From Dermacentor variabilis (taxonomy: Eukaryota; Arthropoda; Arachnida; Ixodida; Ixodidae), in assembly GCF_050947875.1 (NCBI RefSeq), contig NC_134573.1, forward strand, positions 31,890,115 through 31,954,114: DNA of 64,000 bases. The letters are read 5' to 3'. Position 1 is the stretch's first letter; every line of letters starts with the position of its first letter. The notes below the pieces were generated by a model. It had not been told where the DNA came from, did no database searches, and saw only the letters and a list, made by a program, of their open reading frames with translations. Both the position numbers and the translations under genes were made by a program. Shown here one piece after another: positions 32,562-45,244 of the stretch.

Positions 32562-32738
32562 GTGACTTTTTCAGGCTTGTAGCGCACCTCAGAAAGAGCA
32601 AGAAGGGTAGGAGGTTGGGCTAATTAAAGGAACGGAAAGCAGAGTCAGCGCTAACTCTGTTTTCCGTTCCCTTGCATTATCCCTACCTCCTTTCTTTATT
32701 GGTCTTTCTGAGCTGCGTTAGAGGCCTAAAAAAGTCAC
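32562..32738. repeat. Foldback hairpin, about 177 bp
   Basis: The left part (GTGACTTTTTCAGGC, CCTCAGAAAGAGCAAGAAGG, GGAACGGAAAGCAGAGTCAG) is mirrored by the right part (CTGTTTTCCGTTCC, CCTACCTCCTTTC, TCTTTCTGAGCTGCG, AAAAAGTCAC). The centre is AGCGCT. The arms are about 85 bp with mismatches. Likely a foldback element or hairpin retroelement end. Confidence 0.65.
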
Positions 32739-35300
32739 GACATACCAACTCGCCCAAACTAACACGCTTTTAACCTATACCAGTACTGAAAAATTTCACA
32801 TTTCGAATACTAAAGAACCAATCGTGCTGCGAGCCCAGGCTTCCTAAGCTTGATTATAAGAGAAGCCAGGGACCACGATAGACAGAAAGAAGAGAGAGTG
32901 TGCAGAGCTGATAGTGCTGGTGATAAAAGCTGCTCTGCGAATGCTTAGGCCCAATCGTAAAAATCGTGCAGATCACACGCTCTTGTGCCCGGCGGCCCTC
33001 CAGATCGGGGAAGGTGCCACATCTGCGAGATGTAGTTGTGACGCCTCAATTCGTCACTCCTGTCTGCATCCCAAGTTGGCCTGTCCGCGCCGGAGTGAAG
33101 GTCGCTGCAAGGCTGCGACTCATCACGCCTATCAGCAGCCCAAATTGGCATGACCACGCCAGGAATCAGAATCAGCGTGCGTGTACCCTACTTTCCCGTT
33201 TTGTGCCCAGTGATGTGCACGTATTTCCTACCGGGCGCACCGAAAGGGGCACCAGCTCACCGATAACACCAGTGCACCGAAAGGGGCCACCGCCTCACCG
33301 ACGCCGGGATTGGTCTCCTGACACCATTTGTCGCCTGACGCCGGATTGGTGGAAACCATGAACAATGGCGCCGCAGGCATTAAAAGCGGATCCAGACAAA
33401 GGAGGAGGTCGCTCGGAAACAGGGCGACTCTGACATGCGAATACGCTACCATAGTGTGCTCCGATAGTTCGAGCACTTTTTTTAATCTCAACTTGTGCCT
33501 TTTTGAATATATTGCTTTTTCTTCATTCTCTTAAACGTTGCTCGGAACCCTTTCTTTCGGCACCTGGCACGGCACCGTCGATGGAATTTCGCTAGCTGTT
33601 CGGACCCCGACATCGCAAGAACGAACTGCGGGAATCGCTTTTATTCGAAATATTTTATCGGCAGTTGGCCATTCAACTCCGCTTAAAAGGCCCCTTTTGC
33701 AGCTGAAAAGCGTCATCTTTAAATGACAAGCGTCATTTAAAGGGTCATTTTGAGCTGACAAGCGCGGAGCATACATTTAGGGGTAACGATCGTGTCTCGA
33801 AAGTATGACATCGCTACGCGCCGCGGAAAGATCTCGAATTCGAAACCGAACGCCGTTTTTCCTTCTCGTGGCCGCCGCGCTCCCAACCGGAGGATGACGT
33901 ACTCGTGTGCCTGCGCCTACGTAGTCGTATCCGCAGGGTGACGCCGCAGCGCGACAACACGTGACTTCGAGAATTATTCAAGACAACATCTCTTATCTGC
34001 GTGATCTGTTGCTTGAATTGGCGAGTCGAAGTTTACAGAGACAATAAAAGACACAAACAGAATGTCTGCGAATTTTTTGTTTTAGTTTGCACCGAAGCAA
34101 GAAAGATGTACTTCCGCTTCGTCCGCTTGTTCCCACGGTCATGCGGTAACGTGCGTAGGTACCGAAGTTATGCAATTTTCTACCATGCTCAGCGCGTGAT
34201 CATGCTCTGCGATCCGCTTGTTCTGCCTCAGTATTCCTGTAGCACTGAATTATACCAGTAGTCATGTTTCCTTGTACACAGCGATGAAAATCGTGCGATG
34301 CGCCAACGAGACAACGCCTGGCGCGCGACGCCTTCAGCGGAAATGCGTAGCGCCTGAAAAAAAAAGCAAGGAAAACAAAAAAAAATGAAGGCGGGGCCTG
34401 TGACGTATGTACACGCGATCCTCGAGGTCTGGTATGGGAAAACGCAGAGAAGGAATTTCGCTTGCGAAGGCTAAAGGAAACGAGTGGAGAGGGAGTCTCG
34501 CTTGGCACTGGAGCCCGCCTGCTGAAATATTTCTCTCTCGGCTGTTATTGGAGCCGATTTGAAAAAGTTTTGCTGCAGAACGCTTCCTAGAGGACACGTA
34601 ACAACTTCCAGCGTATAACCAAAATTTGCTGTGGTGCCTGGTGAGAGGCCCTTTAAGGTACTACATCATATCACCATGCAAATGGACACCCGTGTAGAAA
34701 AATTATGAGTGCAAGGCGATCGCGTGTATGTTTGCACGAGACAAGTAGAGTTGCCTATTATTAAAGCAAGAAAAAAAAAGCTATAGTGTCCTGTAGGTAT
34801 GAGTATCGGGGTTCACTTCCTTTCAACGCGATAGCATTGTAGGCGGACTTCGCCAATTTGAAGGTACCACACTCCTCTAACGAAAAGTACGGGAGAATCC
34901 CGAAGGCTGAGCAGCGATAGCGTTGCTTCGCTTTACAGACTGATCTCCACTGAAGCGAGCAAGATCGCACTTCGAGTGCGCGGGCGTGAAGCCGCTGGAA
35001 GTTGCCGGCCTTGTCCCGGAAGCGAGCGCCAGCGGCCGCTTGATTGCTGCCGGCGGGCAGCGCTTTTCTTTTTAGAGCACAGCTTTTTACAGCGAGCGGC
35101 AGTGGTGGACGCGTCGTAACCGAGCGAACGAGCACGGCGAAAGATGAAAGAGCGAACGCGGAGCGGGATATGAAAGACGCGAGCCACGAACAGCGGAGAC
35201 CAATGAGAGAAGCCGCTTTAGTGACTGGCGCGCGCAAACTTATGCATACGGGCCCACCCAACCGCTCAATGCGTACCCTTAATCCGCCTTTGGCGACGCC
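32739..35300. other. Unassigned stretch
   Basis: No gene recognised. The part 33,230-33,540 has paired CACCGAAAGGGG motifs at 33,238 and 33,276 and may be LTR-derived. Positions 33,705-33,760 hold a small repeat of AAGCGTCAT and its complement. The minus-strand ORF 34,761-35,315 (184 codons) is Arg/Ser-rich and shows no domain. Confidence 0.3.
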
Positions 35301-35400
35301 AACAGCGATGCGCATGGTGCAGTTGCCCCGTCATCGCCCGCGCTATGCGGACGAACCTACCTTGCGATGACGGTGCAACTGCACCGTGCGCACCACTGTT
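35301..35400. repeat. Long hairpin: 37-bp arms, 26-base loop
   Basis: The arm at 35,301-35,337 (core GGTGCAGTTGC, CCGTCATCGC) pairs with 35,364-35,400 (GCGATGACGG, GCAACTGCACC) with about five mismatches and no indels. The enclosed 26 bases are unique. Confidence 0.8.
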
Positions 35401-36712
35401 CGCGCCAACAGCGCTTGTGGTAGCGCGATCTGTGCGACAAGACTCGCCGTAAACTACAATATTTTAGCTTCATTTTTATTTTTCATGTTCTCCCTTTGAA
35501 ATGTAGGAACCAGAAGAGAGGCGAAATTATCTCACTAAAGGGGTATCGCGCAGTGCCGCCAAACCGGATGTGCGCGCCTGTCAATGGTGACGACTGGACG
35601 GCGCGCACTATATCTTCATTTATGCTTGGGCCACGCGCTCCGCTGTTCAAGTTTGGTTTGGCGCTGATAGTACAAACACTTTATGTGAGTAAATAACGTA
35701 TGCAACTTGGCATTGTATTGGCCTCCTCACTTGATGTGTATGTATGTGCGCCTAGCACATGGCACAACATAAAGCAAGACATGAAATGCTGAAACGTGAT
35801 ATTCGCTTTAAGAACTACACCTCATGCCCTATTCGAGTCATGCGTTTTTGTGCGTACTCATACTGTTTTCTTACTTATTCACTTAACGCCACAGAAGCGG
35901 TTTCAGGCCAGGGAGGAGCTTGTAAAGCGTTGCCGAAACTCTTCTTGCAGCCGGTAGTTCCACTGAAGAAACCTCCGTTAAAAGTATTCACGAGCGGGCT
36001 CAATGGCTAGTTGACGATGAGAAAATATGACGGCGCATACGCGTTTCGGTCTCGTCTGAAGCGTTTCTTGTTTGGTCGCGAGTCTCACGTGCGATGGCTA
36101 TCGCGGCTCGCAGCGGCGCCTGCCAAATTGTTTCTCGTTGCCACCGCATGATGGCGCCACAATGCATCGCAAAAGGCGGATTGGTCTCAGCCGGGCCGTT
36201 TGGTTCGTACTGTCGTCTGCTCGCGTCATTTTTGCTGGCGCTTGTTTGGCTTGCATGGTTTAGTCTCGTTCGAGCTTGTTTCCATTGTCCTCTTTTGCGG
36301 TTATTTTGTAACCAGATTGTACGCGCGACGCAAATTGTGTAGTACTTTCTGGATGCCACGCGGCAACGGCGATTACACTGGAGCCGTCGACGATCGCCGA
36401 CTCTGCTACATGACTCTTTAAAATTGATTACATCAATATATCGCAAAATGAAACATGTTCAGAGCTGCGCTCAAACTTCGTATTAGGAAGTATCGTAATT
36501 AGCTGTAAATTTCTTGAAACAGGGCCTCTCCGCTGCGCAGTTAACTGCACAAGCCGACCAGAAATGTAATCGGGAAGACATTTGATGTGATGGTATCCCA
36601 AAATAAAAAGAAGTGGAATGTCGCTGATTCCTTATTGGTTCCTGTTAAGAGACAGGAGCTCTCAGGTGGCGTTCAAAATCCTATACACAGTGCTACATGA
36701 ACGCATAGTTAC
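35401..36712. other. Unassigned stretch
   Basis: Overlapping ORFs on both strands at 36,000-36,446 carry no motif. No gene is seen. Confidence 0.3.
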
Positions 36713-36952
36713 ACAGAATTGAATTCGAGTACTTTAGGTGCCAAAACGACGACTTGATACTGAGTCATGCCGTGCAGGAGGACTGCAGAATAATTTTGAC
36801 CACCAGCAGATCTTTAACGTGGCCCCAATGCAGGGACACGAACAATTTTGCGTTTCGGCCCGATCAAAACGCGGCCGCCATGTCCGCGAATTTCCCCCGC
36901 GACCTCCTGCTTAGCAGCGCAACACCATAGCCGCTAAACCACTGCGGCGGAT
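36713..36952 (-). mobile_element. tRNA-derived SINE (Ruka-like) 3, near full length
   Basis: Read on the minus strand, it has a tRNA-like head with an A-box (CAGTGGTTTAGCGGCTATGG), then GGCGGCCGCGTTTTGATCGG, the body CACGTTAAAGATCTGC and TGGTGGTCAAAATTATTCTG, and an AT-rich end. It is diverged from the better copies at 13,462 and 49,608. Confidence 0.75.
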
Positions 36953-38166
36953 AAGCGCATGTTTCAGTCAGCTGCTGAGTCGAACCACTTCGTCCGTCTT
37001 GTGAAGTGTGTAATCGCATCGTACGACAAAATTAAACTGAATCACTCCGCAATGAGGCGGGCTGCCGAAATTAGCGAAACAAACATTCGTAATCTGTTGA
37101 CGATACTGATTATTTTTAGTCAGTCACTCATGCGTATCGACCTTACGTGACTACTACATCAAAAAAAAAAAAAAAGAAAGAGCGGTTCTGTTGTGTACGT
37201 TCTTTTCTGTTTCGTGCGAAAATGTAGCAGTCTTCTACCTCGTGATCAGCAGCAACTTAAGAGTAACTATTATCGGGTAGGGACGCAGCTTGTTCTGAGC
37301 TATGGGCAAATTTCTCGCCCAGCTTGCAATGCCGGCATTCCTACATATCACTAATTCAGACACACACTTTTTCAATTTTATTTCGGTCAAGGCTACAGCC
37401 TATCATGAATTTGGATATTTTGTCATATTCATAAAATAGAGCTCAACGTTTTAATGTTTTTTATATTGCTTAATTTATTGTGGATTGTTCTCGTCACGCC
37501 CATTACAGTTCACTGCGTATTGTACATTGCATCTTTCATAACACGCATGACAAAGGCCGTTGATGTCCACCAAGATCGGCAGGCATTGCCAGTAACTGCA
37601 ACTTGATAGTTACTTTAAATGCAGCCCCTTGTACACTGAATTTGCTGCCCTCGGTTTCGTTGAAATGAAGTGTGAGCAGTTTTTTTCTTGTTTACGGGCT
37701 AAAAAGCTTACTGCTGAATATAACTGTCATGCCCTGTAACTATAAATGAGCTCGAAAATGCGAACGTTTTTATTTATGTACGAGTGGCAAAACGGCTCCC
37801 CGACTGTTATTTTATAATTTTTTTTGCTTTACAGATGAATGTGCACTTGAGGGCACACAGTGGCATTTCTGAAACCTTTCCCTTGTAGGCAAGATTGAAA
37901 CGGCACACACTACCCCAGAAACTAAATAGAAGCAATAGACAAATCTAGCCGTTGTAAGCGGTCGGTGGTTGCGCATATTGCCGAAAAAAATATGATGCCG
38001 GTGTGAAACCATTAGGACAAGCGTGGACGTCTCTGGTACTAAGGCGCACTTCGGGAAGGACGGAAGGCCGGTGGGTCTTTACCGCTCAGTAGGCACATCG
38101 AGCAAAAATTTATTTGCATCTGTGGTCGCTCCATGCTTTTTAGTCTTGCTCTAACAACCGCGAACA

Positions 38167-38169
<3 letters not shown>
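36953..38169. other. Unassigned AT-rich stretch
   Basis: No gene recognised. A poly-A run lies at about 37,160-37,175. Confidence 0.3.

Positions 38170-38235
<66 letters not shown>
38170..38235. repeat. (TA)n microsatellite
   Basis: About 33 uninterrupted TA units. The ORFs running through it on both strands (YIYIYI...) are artefacts of the repeat. Confidence 0.95.
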
Positions 38236-38238
<3 letters not shown>

Positions 38239-38589
38239 GCAAACATTGCAACCAGACAAGCAGCTGCAGCCTGACAATGCATCGATTGCGCGCATTCAGA
38301 AGCGCAGAAGACGCCATCTTCTGGGACACTTTCAGTGGAGGTAGGTGGCCTTGGAAGGTGTCTAAACGTTTTGTTGTCACGAGACCATGAGCCACATGAA
38401 AACACGATGAAAGCAGGATCCGTTGGCTCCTACACTCACCTTGTTTTCGTGTTTCTCATCGTCTCGAATTTGCATCTCCCGCATTCCCCATGTTCTCCCT
38501 AGCTGTCGCGAGCCGAGAGGGCAAGAAATAGGCACGTGACCCACGTGCTAGTGGTTTCAAGGAGCGACGTCTGCACGAGAGTAACACCC

Positions 38590-38690
38590 GTGCTATCGTG
38601 GCCTAATCGTTAAAGGCACGGGACGGCCACACTGCTGAAGGGTCAGAGATGCGACAACACCTTCGGTCATGCACTTCTTCGCAGCAATAT
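38590..38690 (+). mobile_element. tRNA-like SINE head, isolated and decayed
   Basis: CGTGGCCTAATCGTTAAAGG resembles a pol III A-box and is followed by CACTGCTGAAGGGTCAGAG, the arrangement of the Ruka-like SINE head. The B-box is weak and the SINE body is not visible. Confidence 0.35.
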
Positions 38691-39183
38691 GCGCGGAGAA
38701 AATCAATAATTGCCATCAGGGGGTATTCGTTTAACCATCTCAGATAAGCATGGAGGCCTTTGCGCATGTCCCTACGCGCTGCAATCTGCTAGGTTAGCCT
38801 AGTGAACGGCAGTACAACCATTGTTTTTACACGTGCGCCTCACTGAAATGTTAAACACGGAATCTTTCACGTAAAACTTTCGTCCTCTATGCCTCGCCCC
38901 CTTCCCCCCACTTATAATTTAGGCACTATATGCTCCCATTGCCAGCACTGTTGCTGCAGTTGTGGCGTTCAAGGGTGTTCGAAAGCGCTTCATAGGCTTG
39001 TCTCGGTAGTAAATGTGCCGCGCCCCTGGTCATTTGGGCTCCGTCATGTGTTTGCAATGATGAACCCCACGTGGCGACGACAGCTAAAGGGCTTCAAACC
39101 TGATGCGAACCCTACACCGACACACCACGCGCAGAGCAACGCTCGCGAGCCTGTCAAGACCGAGAAAAACAGAGAGACAGCCT

Positions 39184-39268
39184 CTTTTGGTTTAATTCAC
39201 GTTTTGGTTTACTCACGAGGTTTTGGTTTACTCACGAGACAGACACGTTTCGGTTTAACTCACGACGT
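39184..39268 (+). repeat. Small minisatellite, TTTTGGTTTAMTCACG
   Basis: Four tandem degenerate copies of TTTTGGTTTA(A/C)TCACGA, with spacers of 0-9 bases. It lies in otherwise unassigned DNA. Confidence 0.75.
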
Positions 39269-42200
39269 GCATTTCTATCGCTGTAGCCTCCTTTGCTGCC
39301 GACAACTTCACAGCGGCGCCACAGTTTCCTGTTTGCATTAAGCAACGTGGCTTGCCAAGCATGTGCCACAAAACATCATCAACTACGAGTAAAACAACGC
39401 AGCGTTCGCGCTGCTCCTCTTGAACGGACAATGTAAACGAACGAACGATGAAAGGTCTCCTTGCGTATCGGTGAGCGCAGATGTGAACAAAATCTTTGCA
39501 CAGAGCCAGAGTGCAGCAAGACGGCGCATAAGGGGCTAGAGGTTAGAAAAACAGCGACGGTGTGATCATGCGCTGAGGAGGAGCCGTTTAAATTTGAGCA
39601 AACGAAGGCCGCCGAAGCAGCAGTACAAATATATTTTTGAAGTCTAGGCTTTAAAAGAAGTTCAAAGCTTGTTTTAAGTACTTGTCTTTATACGAATGTT
39701 GTCAGCAGCGCAAAAATCGTTTCTGGCCTTTGATAAAGATACATATAATTCTGACTTTTCTATTAGCAAACAGTCTGACGAGGTTGCCATGTGTCAGGTC
39801 CTATCCAATGGGCTCAGGGATAGCAGGGGAAATGTAGACGCGTCCGCAGTAGGGATTAATGAGAGGCGATTGGAAGTTTGCTGGCAGAAAAAGTATGGAG
39901 GCCGCAAACACGGGAGGCGTACAAAAACAAAGTTCACAATAGTGGTTAACAACTTAATACCGGGAATTATTTGTGTGTGTGTGTGTTCGAATTTCTTTAT
40001 TTATAGGTAGGACATTAGGCCAAAGAAGCAAAAGGAAGACGGGATTTTCATAGAATCATCTATCCATCCATGCTAAACACATCAGCAAAAACAGTAGTTT
40101 AATCTTCAAAAGGTAACTACGTGTTTCAATCCCGCCACCGAGCTACGTGATTGCTGCTGCTGATCATTTATTGGAATTATCTTTAAAACGGGACGATCAC
40201 AAATAATCACCTAGCCGGAGCACTTAGGTAATCAGCTATGTTGTGCGTGTTGTTTTTATTCTAGCAGTTTTTATTTCCCTTAAACTCATATACAAACCTT
40301 GTACCACTACTTCTGCCTCTGACGGATCCGGTTCTATCCATCTCTTCCCAATTTTCGCTTCTTCCATCAACACTCTAAACGTTTCATACTTACGTCGACT
40401 GCTGGCCGGTTAAAGCCTCCATCCGCTTCTAGTAGGGTACCCTTCCTACGGGCTTCGCTGGTGAAAATCTACCGCATTTCATAAGGATGTGCTGAATGGC
40501 CTACGAATTTTTTCTGCAGCGGATAAATCTTTTGCGAATGTACGCTCCGTCATGTTTCCAGAAAATGGCATTTTGCACGACATTTCTTGGTTGACGCAGC
40601 CAAACCGTCTGTCATTGTTTAGTTCCGTGATGAATACACTAATACGGAACCGCTTTAAGTTATATCTGTATCAGTTCTCAATTGAGTGTATTCGAAAAAA
40701 AATTGCTGCATTGATTTCTTGCCGCAAGCTTCGAGACGCTTCGAGAGCAACCGGCACGACGCTTTGCCAACTGGACTTCTTCGACGTGGTCAATTGCGAA
40801 TGTTCCCTCGTGTGATGCCACTACCTAATGTAAACCACTGACTACCCGCTTGTTGAAGAGAAAGCTTTTCGGGCACCTTTTGTGAAGACCAAATACACTT
40901 CCCTACAGGAATTTCTGACAATATGGAGCGACCACCGACTTTATTTATATAGATATTCATTTATCTCTCGTGAACGGGAGCTATCGCATGGCTATGGACA
41001 TGTGGAGACATTGGTTTCGTTCTGCTCCAGGCAATTCCGAAAAGGCGCTCGCGGCAGTGTGGACTTCACGTTTCCCGCAATACGCTTCTTTAATTTGGGT
41101 ACAAAGCTGCCAAATCACGAATTCAACGTCCTGAAACTCTTGGTATTTATATAACGAACCAAGAGGTGGAATCATGGAGCTTCACTGTGGACATTCACTT
41201 ATAATTTATATGCGACTAAAGAAATTGTTCACTCTAATCTGTCGCATCGAGAACATTTCTTAATGAAACATATGTATTGCTCGGGCCCAGTTGGAAGTAA
41301 TCAGACATTAACATATCAGCAATGCTATACCAACATAGGAACAGCAGAAAATGCATCTTGAATTACACTTGAACTTTTCAAAATCTATATATTTGTTCAG
41401 TGCAAGCTCCGTTTGGAATCTACGTTGTGTGTTCATTGATTTTTGAAGAATAAACGTCTGGAAAGCAGTGTTCGTGTTCCTCTCAATACGCTAGATTAGG
41501 TCCGAAATATTGTGCAGCATTCTGCAATCTTGGTATTGGAACTGAGCACAAGTCCCTCGTGTTCACTCCTTTATACAGCAGAATGTCTTCTGGGCTAGTT
41601 GTACGTATTTGTGAACAAACAGTAAGCGAGTGAGGCGTGCATTCGTGCGCACAAGGCACGAGTGCACTGGACTTCAATTCATCGTATTTACTCGATAGTT
41701 GTGGCTGGATGAGCGCTGCACTTGCATTCCCTTCATGATCCTTTTTTTTTCTTTTTGTCACAAATGAAGCACTCGTTCTTTTTGTGCACGCTCCCACTGG
41801 TTTCCATACAACAAACATAGGCAATGCACGGTAGATGCAAGGGTAGAGACAAGGTCGTGGAAAACGCGTACCGCACGTCTAAACGTCGAGCCAGCTGCGC
41901 TGCATAATACCACACGCAGTGACGTGCCAGCGACTACTCGAGGGGTAAATTTCATGCGTGTACGTACGAGCTCATTGCTAACGGTTCCCAACTTAAGCAA
42001 ACATACGTTCACAACAGGACGTGGTTGAGGAGCACGAACACATTTTTGCAGCTGGAACGACACAGGATATAGGGGTGACTATCTTACGTCTCTGGTGCCG
42101 CCATTACCTACGGAGATGTTGTAGTGGCCCCGGAAAGCATGCCAAATTCAGTTCAGCACAGTTCCGAGTGTGCACAGTCAACAAGTATTATCAAATGCAC

Positions 42201-44724
42201 TCCACGCTGTGCTACGTCCGCTGCGCATGATCGGGTTTTTTGCCCCTAGAAATATGGCGACGACCACTTTAACATTCACAGAGCCACCTACACTCTAGAA
42301 GTCTAAGTATCTAACCTCCTTGATACTACTACGCTAGCTCTGCTATAGACCAGAAGCACTAAGACCAACCGCGTGCTCCCACGTGACAATCACTGTTTGG
42401 TCGATACGCTTTGCTTGAATCGTGTTGCATAATACCGTTTTCTTTTCTTCCCCCATGGATGGGACCATGAAGAAAACGAAGCGCGGCGTCGCAAGAGGTC
42501 TCCTTGTCGAAGCCGGCTGCCCCGCCAAGCTGATTCCTAGCGGTTTTTTTTCTCCTCCATGCAAAACAAATGGCCACTGGCGACAACAATCTGAAGCGCT
42601 CCTTAAAGCTCCAAGCGGCGCGAAGTGACATCTGCTCCAGACTAGTGCGTCGTTTGTTTGGTTTTAATTTTTGCGACAAGGGAGTTACGCATCAGTTCAT
42701 AGGAACCAAATCGACAATATAGTGTGAAGTAATATCGTTTGTATTAAAAAATACAAACTCCAGAGTCTCTTTTGGTATCTGTTATACTTCATGCGGACGA
42801 GCCCGTGCTGCGGATTGGTGGCGCCGAAATTTTAAGGGAATATTCCGCTTTCACTAAAGTTGGTGGTGACCGGTATTTTTCGAATAGAAACGTTTTCCCT
42901 CTAAGCACTCGAGGTGGTGTCGGCAGTTCAATAAAAAAAATTTACTGACCATCCCGGCCGTGCGAACGTGGATGTCCAGCGAATGTGCTGCAAAACCACC
43001 GCTAAAGCTGTTGTAGGGTGCGCACTCTTTATTGATGATTCTGATGCTTCTTTTGAGCAACTTTTTTATTGAAACCTACGCTGTTTCCTTTGTTGTATGC
43101 GTGATTCTAATGAATGCATGCATTGTTTGCATCACTTTACTGAGTGATTGTAGCCTCTGCATTACGAAGGGGACGAGCCATAGCATTTTTGCTCGCTTAG
43201 AGCCATTGCCGAGGATGATAATTTTTGCTCACAGACAGCAAGAAAGTAACTCGCCATCCTGGACCTCTGAAATTGGACGTCCATGAAGCTGTTGAAAACC
43301 ACCACTATATTTTTCAAGGGCTGTACGCAATACCTTATGGCGCTAATTTAGAGTAATGATTGGAATGGGAGCAATCGTAATCTTTACGGAAGGCCACCGA
43401 CCATAGCGTTGCTGCAACAATATTGAAGTCAGTTGCTAGGATGGTTATGTTATAAGAAAGGCTAGGGACGTCGCAACCCACGTCGCCAGCTGGTGTCGCC
43501 GCTGCAGATTGCGCATCAGTAATCTTTACCGATATATGTATGCGTATTCGCACATTCTTCCTTTCTCTATTCCTGATAGGCTCCTCCAAAGTATGGAAAA
43601 AAATTATGGGGATCCCTCTCACCGTGGGAAATCCATGTAAGCGAAACTTTCTGTTCTGTTTGCATTGAGCAACGATAACTGGAGCTAGTATTTACAGTGA
43701 ATGTTTAAGTTCATCAACGTTTAGTGCAATACTATAGGGGTGAGTTGATGTTGAATGTTACTTTCGTGTACCACTTGTGCTTGTCCATGCATGTGCACTG
43801 AACACACAAGGAGGCGTGTTTGCTTGAGGCGTTGTTGTGCGCCATTGTTCATAGCATGAGAGAAGGTTAGAACTTTCGTTGCCACGCACGGAGCAACGTT
43901 GAGCAGACCACATTAAGATTATCAGGCACGTGACAGTGGCGGACTCCGCCTGCAATTAGGTGCACAGAAACATGAGTACACGAGCGTTTTTGCATTTTGA
44001 CCCCATAGAATAATGCGTGTTCGGTGGTATGCGTCGAACCCGCCACCCCGAGCAACGCCGTTGCCACGAAACTAACCGCTGCAGGGGTAGATGTGTTGAT
44101 TTCATTGTCGGCCACTTCGTAAGTGTCGTCGACGCTGTGGTGGTTTAATTCCTGTTTTTCTCCGCACGCTCTACGTCAGTTGTCCGCTTGACCAATTTGC
44201 ACTTTATTTTTGAGAAATAGTGCAAACGTGCAGTGGGGTGCATCAAATTTAAATTTATCCGGTTCATCCGCAATTGGCTGCCGTGTCTGGTAGTAGCATT
44301 TCCTTGCCTCCTTTCGTGGCCTTTCCCTCCTCCTCCCTGACCCCCTTGTACGGCAGCTGAGAGCGAAGAGTGCTATGGTGGTTATTCGCTAGTTTCTCGA
44401 TTGCCGTCGGTCCTACTCATTCTCGTTCTCCTCTCGCTACCTCATCCATGCCATTCTATTTAACTCCCCTCTGGAGTGTCGCAAGTTAGTGCAAAGGTCA
44501 GATAGTTTCTACAATGCTTTTGCGGGGACTCGCAGATAATTAGAGCATCTTACAGGACAGCTGAAAAGGTAGTGCCATGAGTCTGAAAGGAAATATCGTC
44601 AGGCGCGCGCTCGAGGATAATCTGCGGCACCAACTCAGTTTCTGGTATGTCAGTGCGTGAGTCACGCCGCTTTATGCCACTCTCTGACCGAATGTATTAG
44701 ACACTTTTGTGTGCTTCATGTGAG
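39269..44724. other. Unassigned stretch, no gene recognised
   Basis: I found no supported gene in this 5.4-kb stretch. The longest frames are 39,696-40,010 (+), 40,489-40,815 (+, preceded by an acceptor-like TTTTTTCTGCAG at 40,510-40,521), 41,483-41,824 (-, 113 codons) and 42,359-42,679 (-). Their composition is not clearly coding and no domain is seen. AT-rich islands are common. Confidence 0.3.
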
Positions 44725-44945
44725 TCCTAAAATTTTCATGCCCAAACCATAATCGGATTACGAGGCTTACCGTAGTATTCGACTCGGGTTGAATTTTGAA
44801 CCACTTCCGATTCTATAATCTGCTCCTACATTTAAGCGCACTGGCATTCTCGCAATTCAACCATGAAGTACGGCCGCCGTGGATTGGTTCGAGCCCAGGA
44901 CCTTGACCTCAGCAGTACGGAGCCATAGACCCTGGGGTACCGTGG
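44725..44945 (-). mobile_element. tRNA-derived SINE (Ruka-like) 4
   Basis: On the minus strand the head contains a B-box GGGCTCGAACCAATCC followed by ACGGCGGCCGTACTTC. The body contains GAATGCCAGTGCGCTTAAAT and ACTACGGTAAGCCTCGTAAT, clearly the same family as SINE 2. It is diverged and lies just upstream of gypsy-6. Confidence 0.7.
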
Positions 44946-45244
44946 AGTGTGTCACATAAAATTTGGTACACGTGAACGCAGCACTTTCTCCAGGAATTTA
45001 TATGCCCTAGCAATGCCTTCGACGGCGGGACAGGTTAGAGAAATTGTTTTTCTGAGGTCTACACTGGTGCGACACTGGTGTAGGTACTGGAGCCCGCAAC
45101 CGCATGCGCTTAACCCCAAGTCGGAGCATTACACCCAGTTCCGAAGCTCCACATCCCGTAACGACTCCAGCGCACCGTTTCAATCGGGGCCTGCTCAGCC
45201 TGAGCCCGGACTTTCCTCCAGTTGCGACTCACACCAGCATGGCT

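Noticed and set aside
38133..38405. ORFs on both strands with long Tyr-Ile repeats
   Set aside because: They are translations of the (TA)n microsatellite and its flanks, not genes. The same holds for 60,685-60,991.
41483..41824. 113-codon minus-strand ORF
   Set aside because: Composition is plausible, but there is no domain, start context or neighbouring signal; left as unassigned.
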